NCBI GenBank assembly: GCA_009760855.2
Contig: WPIO01000041.1
Coordinates: 1,180,001 to 1,244,000 of the forward strand
DNA from: Cristatella mucedo
Taxonomy: Eukaryota; Bryozoa; Phylactolaemata; Cristatellidae
Direction: 5' to 3'
DNA: 64,000 nt
The notes under the pieces are model-generated. The model saw only the letters and a list, made by a program, of their open reading frames with translations. It did no database searches and was not told where the DNA came from. The stretch's first letter is position 1. Every line of letters begins with the position of its first letter. Below, piece after piece: positions 56,061 through 64,000 of the stretch. The position numbers and the translations under genes were made by a program.

Positions 56061-57170
56061 AACCCCGAATTAGCTCGCTGAAGGCGCGCTGCAGGACCAA
56101 CCTCTCCCAGGTCGCTCTCAAAGTCTGATGGCATGTCTCGGGCTTTTCTGGACAATCAAGGCTCCTACCTCAAGTCTTTCTCATTTGGCATCACTCCGCG
56201 TTCTCTCGCTAAAGCAGATATGAGCGATACTTGTCGAAATTATAAATAGTACAGGGAAAATAGTCTATTTCCATAAGAAATCACAGCAAACCCCAGGTTT
56301 GCTTCGGAAGGTGGGTGTGAATTTCCGCTGACGTAGCTGGTGCTACTTTCCACTGATTTACTGACCGGACAATTGCTAAAGCCTCGAGCCGGCGCTGCGT
56401 CGAAGCGCGGTCGACTCGAACAGGAAGGGCGGCGCGAGAGCGAGGCAGAAGGCGACGCTCACTGACTGAATCTTTGTATTCTTCGTGGTCTGTCCGCCTC
56501 CTACAGGGACAGATCGACAAGCTTCGCGCGCCGCCGCCGCCGAAGGTGCGTTCCCCGACTGGCCTAAACTGGACTGCTCCAAAGTAGTAGGCCGCCTACG
56601 CTGGAAGTCTGGATGGTTTGCCTTGCGCTTGGCCATCGAGCAGCTCGGGAGATGCATGCTGGGAGATGCATGCGAGCTCGAGGTCATAACCCGGATACCT
56701 GCCGGGGGGGGTGGGCGGCGGCGGCGGCTGCGGGCGGGCCTTCTTCGCCGGGTTGGTACGAACCCCTCTGCATCCTGCGTTCACCTCATCAAACCGCTCG
56801 GCTATCGGACCTGTGAAACTGTAGTTTAGAGCGCTTTTTTTAGCACTCGCTGCGGTAGCAGCTCGCTCGCTGCGCCTCATCCTGAAGTGAAAGGTCGGCG
56901 ATTGTTGGCCAGTGGGCCATCGATTAAAAGGGACCCTTGCAAATCCGTCGGAGAGGCGTGTCTTCCGGGCCGCCTAGCGTGCAAGCCGCTTAATCGACGT
57001 CGCAAAGTTAACAATTCGCTTGAGAGCGTGAAACCACCAGTAAATGAACAAAAGTATGCAGTATGCTTGATCTACCCGTGTCTGTGTGTGCTATCGATCT
57101 TTACCTGTATTTGTCATCTGCCTGTACTTGAATGCGCCATTTACCTACACCAGGAGTCTAAGTCGGCCGG
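56061..57170. other. Unassigned, partly CpG-rich
   Basis: 56380-57000 is CG-rich with a G8 run at 56704-56711 and GGCGGCGGCGGCGG next to it. Overlapping frames on both strands have no recognisable domain. It may be a promoter or untranslated exon. Confidence 0.35.
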
Positions 57171-57174
57171 CTAA

Positions 57175-59475
57175 TGCTAAACATACGCAGCCTCAATAGT
57201 GCCGGTCGGCCGCCCGCTGGGTAGGGACACCCACTCAAATTCCGCCTGCTCAATGCCCGTTCACTAAAACCCACGGGGTTGCTTATCCGCGATCGGGCTG
57301 TCCAGGAGAAAGTAGATGCGATTCTGCTGGCCGAGACTTGGGTAACGCCTTGCTCTAGTGACTGTGCATCTGAGACCATCCCACCTAGGCTCTTATTATT
57401 TCAGTTCATGCAGTCTGAAGAGGCCGTGGCAGAGTTGCTATTTAGTTCCTGAATCGTTTGGCATTAGGACCTGCGATTTTTCGCATGGGTCATCGTGTGA
57501 ATTAGTTGCAGTCATGTCCCCACCAAAGACCCCATGTGACTTCAACATTTCCCCATACGACTAAAGCAATTGTTGAGTCGCAACCTGTGACCTTCATTAA
57601 GGTATTTTACGAGGTTGCTGCATGCGATGTGGCTACCTTCATAAGGTCTAATAAAAATAGTTCGTCTCCTGAAGACTCTATACCATCTCCTCTGTGGCCT
57701 CCACTAGCAGGAAAACTTAGCTCCGCCATAACTGACATTGTAATGCTTCTCTGGAAATTGGTATTGTACCCTAGTCCTTCAAACCTGCCATAGCTACAGC
57801 AATACTTAAAAAGCCAGGAATAGACACTGAGATCCTTGCAAAATATCGTCCAGTTTCCCATCTTTCTTTTCTCGTCAAAGATTCTTGAAAAGGTGTCTCT
57901 AGCAGCTGGTAGCACACATTGAAATGAATAAATTATCAGATAAGTTTCAGTCGGAGTTCAAGCGGCAGCACTCCACTTCAACTGCTCTCCTCCGTGTAAC
58001 CAACGACATCCTATGCAGCAACGATGACGGGAATGTGGCTGCCCTGGCGCTGCTAGATCTATCTGCTGCCTTCGACGCTATTGATTACGATATCCTCCTT
58101 GAACGACTGAGAACGACGATCGGTCCGGCGGACGAGGCACTGGCGTCGTTTTAGTCGTACTCGTTCGATCGTGTTCAATCCGTGTCATATGGGGTTCAGG
58201 TCTCATCCACCAGACCAGTCACCTATGAAGTCCCACAAAGGTCCGTCCTCGGTCGCTTGCTGTTCTCCATTTATACTCAATCTCTGGAAAAAGTTATTCG
58301 GGACCATGGAATGGACTATAATTTTTATGCTGACGGTACTCGGCTGTATTTGCCATTTAAACCGTCGGAATCTGCTGCAGCGACTGATAAACTGAATGCT
58401 TGCCTTACAGACGTTTATCTTGGAGGTCAGCCAATTGCCTTAAACTTAACGACGACAAAACCTGCGCTCATAGGACATCCCAAGGTGATGTTTGACTGGA
58501 AGAGTTGGCTCTTAAAATAAGTTATGCTGTTGTGCGACCATCACCATGTGGTGGTAATGTAGGTGACGCCTTCGACAACTTCCTAAATTTTTAAAGCTTC
58601 GTTACGAAGGCTCCATCCACTGCTAGCGACTACGTCCGATCCCTACCTAGGATTAGGAACTGTGTTCCTTGGTGGCGTGCTAAAATTTAATCTGCTCCCC
58701 GGTTTTGTCTCATCTAGATTATTGCTATTCCGTTTAGCTCGACAAAAAAAGAAAACCCACTAGGCAACTGCTGCTGGTGGTGAATATGGCTGCAAGGCTA
58801 GTCTACAAATCTCAGAGGTTTGGTCATGTGTCTTTTTTGCTGTAAAAGCTTGGTTGGATGCTTGCTTGGTTGGTTTAATCACGAAAACAGAGCAAAGTTC
58901 TTACGCTGACCCACGAGGCCAAGGCCACGGCTTAGCTTCTTCGTGCCTAGCTGAACGGCTGCACCAGTTTCAGCCTCCTCGTGTCCTCAGTTCCTGTACA
59001 AAAAATAGACTAGCTGTTCCATTCCTCCGCTTTAAGACCATTGGCGGCAGAAGCTTTTGCTCTGCAGGTCCGAGACTGTGGAACTCACTTCCACAATTCT
59101 TATGCAACGCCAACAACTATCCTGCTGCCGACTATGACGCATTCTTTAAGGCGGTCCTGAGCTGCTACTTCCCTGCTACTCACTTTGTAATATAATAATG
59201 TACTTGATAAAGCGCCCTCAGGAAACTCAATCTCTTTCTAGGCGCTTTACATTTGCTGCAAAGGGAAATGCAATTGAATGGTGAGTTTCTCAACTTCTCT
59301 CCTGATTCAGCTATGCTTCTCACTTTTCTTTGTTGTGTGAGATTAAGTCTGTTGGATATCAAATGCATACCGAAAGCCACTAAGGCTTCGAGTGAGCTAA
59401 AGAAAACTCTCCTGCTTAACACCCACATAGTCTGTGTGACTTTGTGGAGTTGCAGACGGGGATGTATATTGCACA
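57175..59475 (+). mobile_element. LINE-B with endonuclease remnant, RT and 3' end
   Basis: The only copy reaching the endonuclease: from about 57238 the plus strand reads LLNARSLKPTG, then DAILLAETW, typical of APE-type endonucleases of this group. RT pieces follow: EDSIPSPLWPPLAGKL (57506-57793), FQSEFKRQHSTSTALLRVTN and DLSAAFDAIDYD (57924-58154), VPQRSVLGRLLFS and FYADGTRLYL (58182-58520). The third catalytic residue is changed (YADG for YADD). The C-terminus is at 58854-59195. Frameshifts, an internal deletion between endonuclease and RT, and a LINE-A tail inserted at 59190-59284 make it inactive. Confidence 0.93.
59190..59284 (-). mobile_element. LINE-A tail inserted in LINE-B
   Basis: GTACTTGATAAAGCGCCCTC, GGAAACTCAATCTCTTTCTA, GGCGCTTTACATTTGCTGCA and AAGGGAAATGCAATTGAATG interrupt the LINE-B 3' untranslated region. 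LINE-B resumes at about 59288 (CAACTTCTCTCCTGATTCAG). Confidence 0.92.
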
Positions 59476-59479
59476 CTTC

Positions 59480-59949
59480 AGTTTCAAATCTTTTTGGAAA
59501 AATCGTATAAGTATCTGGGTAAATTTAATTGACTGAAATGCGAAGAAAAAACTCATCGAAACTGATAACTGTCGAGTTAAACAAGTAGCCCCTCTCTCAT
59601 AGTGGAGTGTTGACTTTTAAGAAATAGCTTTGTCGCGCCCTGAACATTACTAATGACTGGTCTTCATCGAGCAGGTGCCCTGCCCTGCCCTGCCTTTCCC
59701 ACCTGCTGAGAACAGGTGGGGAGGGCAGGGCAGTCAAATATAATGTGAATAGCTCTGCACACCCCTTCAGCAGCGAGATCGTAGACTAGAGTGTTTGGGG
59801 GGAATATGAGGCTAATAACACGCGAGCTGCCGCTGGGCGGAGACCCAGCCGAGTTTGAGTGAGTTGCAGTAGCCGCAGTCTCCGCTGTTGCAACAACCGA
59901 ACCAGCGAGGACTGATCACTTGGCTCGATCTCCGCGCTCAGTCAAGGCT
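59480..59949. other. Unassigned, with a GC-rich hairpin
   Basis: Apart from the hairpin at 59685-59733 nothing was recognised. Confidence 0.5.
59685..59733. repeat. 21-bp-arm GC-rich hairpin
   Basis: Arms 59685-59705 and 59713-59733 (CTGCCCTGCC... and ...GGCAGGGCAG) pair with two mismatches around a 7-base loop CTGAGAA. The left arm is part of a short (CCCTG)n run. It could be a strong RNA or DNA hairpin; no terminator or miRNA claim is made. Confidence 0.85.
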
Positions 59950-60057
59950 CAAGTGCCCTTTGCAGCAAATGTAAAGCGCCTAGAAAGAGATTGAGTTCTC
60001 TGAGGGCACTTTATCAAGTGCATTATTATTATTACTATTATTATTATTCTTATTAGG
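59950..60057 (+). mobile_element. LINE-A 3' end
   Basis: CCTTTGCAGCAAATGTAAAG, CGCCTAGAAAGAGATTGAGT, TCTCTGAGGGCACTTTATCA, AGTGCATTATTATTATTACT. Both hairpin arms are present with one mutation. Confidence 0.93.
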
Positions 60058-60239
60058 TGCCTGAAGCTGCCCGCACTTTGCTCGCAGCCATCCGTCCGCT
60101 CTCGAATACAATCTCAAGTTAAGATTTCTCAATCCGTACTTTGGGTTTTCGTGATTTAGCCTGCATGACCTGTAATCGTAACCTGCATCTATGCTCCATT
60201 TGAGCCGCCCTATCGCCAATTATTGACATCATTGTACTA

Positions 60240-60845
60240 GATTAGCTGCTGTAGGTTCATTGCTGATGCTATCATTAACTAAAACACTCAAGTTAGGTGT
60301 GATTCGGAAATTGGAAAGGTGTTTGCTCGAAATCGTCTTTGCCAGCATATCTCCTGTTGAATCTGTACGAAATAAAGGTGTCATGTTTCAAAGAGACCTT
60401 TCATTAGACGACCACATCAGCTCCACGGGCAAGTCTGCCTACTTTCAGCTACACAGCATTGCTAAAATTCGGGCTTGCTTAGACAGGGATGCTACATCTA
60501 AATTAGTCCATGCATTTGTGACATCCAGTCTTGACTTCTGTAAGTCACTGCTCGCTGGTCTACCGGCCGGTGCAATCAGGCACTTACGGCTGGTGCAAAA
60601 CTCTGCAGCCAGGCTTGCGTGATGTGAGCGTCGCAGTTGCCGCATCACACCACTTCTTGCTGACCTGCACTGGCTGCCAGTCAAGAACTGATCGTGATGT
60701 GAGCGTCGCAGTTATCATATCAGACATTCTCTCGCCAATGCTGCACTGGCTCTCAGTCAAGCAACGAATCGACTTTAAGGTTTCGTCACTCACTTTTAGG
60801 TCGCTTTATTCTTTGGCTATAGCCTATCTATCTTTCAGAGCAAAC
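60240..60845 (+). mobile_element. LINE-A RT fragment with internal duplication
   Basis: The plus frame 60260-60622 matches the LINE-A RT (VIRKLERC, ISPVESVRN, QRDLSLDDHISSTGKSAYFQ, DRDATSKLVHAFVTSSLDFC, LVQNSAARLA). A 75-base segment (60619-60693) is then repeated at 60694-60768 in diverged form, which breaks the frame. The fragment ends at TATCTATCTTTCAGA without a 3' untranslated region. Confidence 0.92.
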
Positions 60846-60849
60846 CGTG

Positions 60850-61690
60850 GTTTCTTTTAACTTCGTTATACGGAACTAAATGAATGTTGCTGATGCAAAG
60901 CACTTGCTGATGATTTATCTGCTAAAGGAAACTGGTTTTTTTAGCTTGGTAAGTTGAAACATCTTGAACTTTACTGCTGCTGTGCAATTGGATATGACCA
61001 CAACTTGATATCCCACGATGCTTTGGGTTAAACGCGGGTGTCTGAGCATTATAACACACAACTGTGCCGCAGTTTGGGGTTCGAGGTTCACTCGCTTATG
61101 CTTAGCTTCGTGTTTAGTTTCAATTTATTACTGCCTCTAGCAGATATTTACAATCAAGCTCTGCTTCATACTACTTCTCTCTTTTACTCAAATTGTTTAC
61201 CTGTAATTTAAATGAGACCTGAACTGTTGCCAGACAGACGTCACCTTAAAGGAACGCTTTCTCGAAGCCTGGAACTAGGTGCCAAGTCATGCCAGTGTGT
61301 CACTGCCTGAATTACAGCGAGGGCACATCAAGTAAAACAATCCTAATTTCTCCTAATTTTTTTTTAGTATCGCCTCATTTCATGCAAAATCTACTAAGTG
61401 AGGTATAACTAGCATATTACTGTTTCGTTTCCGCTTTTCTAAAAAGTAAAGAAAGAGCTGCCTGTGATTTTGTTGAGCACCCTAAAAGTTTTACCGTTAC
61501 ATATTTCAGCAGATTGCACGAGCGGCTGACTCTGACAGCACGAGAACTAGCCGGCTTTTACTGTACCAATGTGAGTCATGCAGTATTGGGCTGACTTTCT
61601 TGAACATAAATCCTTAACTGGAAGCGAATATTCATAAACTCCCTGGCTGATCCAGCAAGTCTTTTCCTGCTCAACTCTATATCACGGTCT
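60850..61690. other. Unassigned stretch
   Basis: No gene or element recognised on either strand. Confidence 0.5.
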
Positions 61691-61694
61691 AATA

Positions 61695-63235
61695 ATGTAA
61701 TTAATACTATTGATAATGCGCCCTCAGAGAACTCAATCTCTTTCTAGGCACTTTACAGTTGCTGCAAAGGAGGCAAAACCAAATGTCTAGCGGTAGCATA
61801 CTCCAGAAACAACAAGAATAACATGGTTAAGGGTGACTCGCACAGGGTCAGCATGCAAGTGGCTAGTGGCAGCATGCACAGTGTCAGCAAGCATAAGCTC
61901 ATAAAGGACGAATCACAGGGACCCACTAAATGCTGTCCTAAACAGGTGCGTTTTTAAGTTCTTTTTAAATATGGTCAAGTCAGGGGATCTTGTGACGCAA
62001 GGCGGGAGTGAGTTCCAGGCTTTAGGAGCATACGAACTAAATGTACGGTCTCCAAAGGATTTGAGATTTGTACGAGGTTTAGGGAGACAGTTAAATTCCG
62101 ATAAATGAGTAGTACGATGCTTGGCCTGGGGGAGGAGTAGATCTGATAGGTAGGCTGGAGACAAAGAATGGTAGGCAGACTTGATTGTGGAGCTGATGTG
62201 GTCATTTAACGAAACGTGGTTTGATTGTGGAGCTGATGTGTTCGTTTAACCAAAGGTTTGTTTAACTAAACTTTGGAACATGGCACCTAGATTTCGTGCA
62301 GCTGCAACAGGAGATATGTATTGGCAGAGCCGATTTTGAGCTTTAGCCTCCTAATTTCTGAATCACGCTTGGTTTGCCCATAAAAATATGTGCTGCCATT
62401 CATGCGCGGATGTCATCAATACATGCAGCAAGTGAGTTGAGAGAATTTGAGGTGCTCGAAGGCTGGGAGGGATCAAAGCAAAGGTACAACTGAGTGTCAT
62501 CCATATAGAAGTGAAAGCCTCGATTGTGCCTGGCAATCACATCAGCAAGAGGCAGAGTATAAACCGTGAAAAGAACCGGACCTAGCACGGAGCCCTGAGG
62601 TACTCCATATTTCAGAGGTGCTTCAGATAATCTTTGTCCATTCACGTCAGTACTCTGGAGTCTCCCACTGAGATAGGACCTGAACCACTGCAGAGCAGTG
62701 CCAGTGATGCCCAGGCGAGATGAGAGGCGCTCTAAAGAAACTTTGTGATCGATAGTATCAAAAGCTGCCGAAAGATCAAGCAAAACCAGCAGAGACACTC
62801 TACCCATTTCCGCATTCCAAAGTAGGTCGTTGTACACCCGAAGCAATGCTGACTCTGTGGAGGGATTAGCTCTAAAGCCAGACTGAAACTTACTAGCAAG
62901 GTTTGAAGTTTCAATATATGAGTTCAGCTGGTCCGCCACGACCCGTTCCAGTGTTTTTGATAGGAATGGTAGAAGGAAGACTTAGCGGTAGTTGCTTAAG
63001 TTCTCTTGGTCTTGTGTCGCTTTCTTGAGAAGTGGCCTGACTACAGGTTTTTTGAAAGGTGCTGGGACATGACCTGAGGCTAATGACACATTAATGATGT
63101 TAGTTCAGCATGGCAGCAGCAGATCAATGCAACGTAAGAGCAGGACAGTGGGAATATGCTCCAGAGGACTGGTTGTCTTCTTTGATTGGGTTACGAACTT
63201 CAGGATGAGATCATTAGTGACCTGCTTAAATGTAG
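61695..63235 (-). mobile_element. LINE-A with RT catalytic core (YMDD)
   Basis: The 3' hairpin and 3' untranslated region lie at 61700-61960 and the RT C-terminus at 61913-62164. The catalytic part is at 62400-62939: SNLASKFQSGFRANPSTESA, LDLSAAFDTIDHK, VPQGSVLGPVLFTVYTLPLA and FYMDDTQLYL, with YMDD instead of the usual YADD of this family. Upstream RT sequence continues to about 63235. About 300 bases are missing near 62170, where a 40-base tandem duplication (TTGATTGTGGAGCTGATGTG at 62181 and 62221) also lies. No endonuclease. Confidence 0.94.
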
Positions 63236-63384
63236 ACATTGAGGTGCAGCCTGGAATCGAGGGACAGTACTTTACACACATTCACATGCATGAGAACATC
63301 TATCCTGATCGCTCTCGCGTTTTCTGTACGGATATCTTTACCGTCGTATCGTACGTTGGATCTTGATTGCGAGCAGTATATGCA

Positions 63385-63672
63385 ATGATGTAATGTATCT
63401 CCGTCTGCAACTTCACCAAGTCATTAAGACCACGTGGGTGTTACGCAGGAGAGTTTTGTATAGCGCACTCACAGCCTAAGCGGCTTTCGGTACGCATTCG
63501 GTAGCCAACAGACTTTGTCTCACGCAACAAAGAGAAAGTGGGAAGCATAGCAGAGTCAGGAGAGCAGTTGAGGTAGTGAGTAGCATAGAATTAGCAGTTC
63601 AGGACCGCTAAAAAGGATGAGCAATAGCCGGCAGTTGGTGAGCAGTTGTCGTTGCGTAAGAATTGTAGAAGT
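63385..63672 (-). mobile_element. LINE-B 3' end
   Basis: GATGTAATGTATCTCCGTCT, CCACGTGGGTGTTACGCAGG, AGAGTTTTGTATAGCGCACT, CGGTACGCATTCGGTAGCCA and AAGAGAAAGTGGGAAGCATA match the 3' part of the LINE-B at 23786-24080 very closely. The copy is short and young. Confidence 0.95.
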
Positions 63673-64000
63673 AAAATAAGATTCAATGACAAGTCTCTGC
63701 GACCCATGACCTCACTTCAACCAACCAAACATTCATCTGATATTATGAAAACTTTAGCTCCAGAAAATAATAATTATAAGGTGTCTTGCTGGGTTCTTCG
63801 CATGGTAGATGATCGGATATGTTGAATCGTATCTGACTTAAGGCCCTTCCTTCATTTGCGTTTTACCACTTTTTTCTTCCTTCTTTTGGGCTAAATCTTT
63901 ATTGAGGAGGGACGTTGCCGCCGGGTTTTCGCTTGTAAGATAAGGTGCTCGCACTTCGCGATTGTTGTGGTAGTTTTTATTCAAGCAGTGGTCGATGATT
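63673..64000. other. Unassigned window end
   Basis: Nothing recognised before the window ends. Confidence 0.5.

Overview
The window looks like nuclear DNA of an invertebrate animal. The evidence is two type II membrane glycosyltransferase genes with almost no introns, tRNA-derived SINEs, L2/CR1-type non-LTR retrotransposons with microsatellite tails, pogo/Tigger-like terminal repeats, long microsatellites and isolated CpG-rich islands. Nothing bacterial is present (no operons, CRISPR arrays or IS elements). I cannot name the species. Element names such as LINE-A or SINE-B are labels used only in this annotation, and element boundaries are usually good to about 10-30 bases.

Genes. Only two protein-coding genes can be supported. 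Both encode family GT11 (galactoside alpha-1,2-fucosyltransferase-like) enzymes. One is on the plus strand (21262-22391), with its membrane anchor and catalytic domain in different frames. The other is a complete 465-residue gene on the minus strand (47105-48502). They are convergent, about 25 kb apart, and clearly paralogous. Each lies in a GC/CpG-rich island. Other CpG-rich islands at about 49250-49950, 50280-51200 and 56380-57000 may be promoters or first exons of genes I cannot recognise.

Mobile elements. Most of the rest is repeats. LINE-A (L2/CR1-like, (ATT)n tail, conserved 3' hairpin) and LINE-B (L2/CR1-like, (CATTA)n tail) are both present in many truncated, frameshifted copies, and no copy is intact. 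SINE-A and SINE-B have tRNA-like heads with Pol III boxes. The SINE-B tail is a near copy of the LINE-A 3' hairpin, which suggests mobilisation by LINE-A-type machinery. Several copies are nested: LINE-B inside LINE-A at 35955-37650, and a LINE-A tail inside LINE-B at 59190-59284.

Tandem and inverted repeats. 39592-44304 is a very homogeneous 75-bp array of about 63 copies. 52921-56050 is a 3.1-kb element with about 200-bp terminal inverted repeats, TA flanks and an interior of degenerate units of about 175 bp. 31430-33000 is a related-looking palindromic array of units of about 170 bp, with more units at 17735-18300. Both of these unit families carry a GGCCCGGGCC-type palindromic core. There are also a 1.7-kb inverted-repeat structure at 27067-28816, 37-bp, 23-bp and 14-bp minisatellites, a 480-bp (GA)n tract, a 94-bp (AT)n tract and several local tandem duplications.

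Layout. 0-13 kb is a mosaic of diverged duplicated segments and LINE pieces. 13-20 kb holds SINEs, LINE tails and AT-rich DNA. 20-22.4 kb is the first fucosyltransferase. 22.8-26.5 kb holds (GA)n and a long LINE-B. 27-33 kb holds the inverted-repeat structures. 34-39.5 kb is nested LINEs. 39.6-44.3 kb is the 75-bp array. 45-49 kb holds SINEs and the second fucosyltransferase. 50-56 kb holds a Tigger end, LINE-A, SINEs and the TIR/tandem element. 57-63.7 kb holds LINE-B and LINE-A copies.
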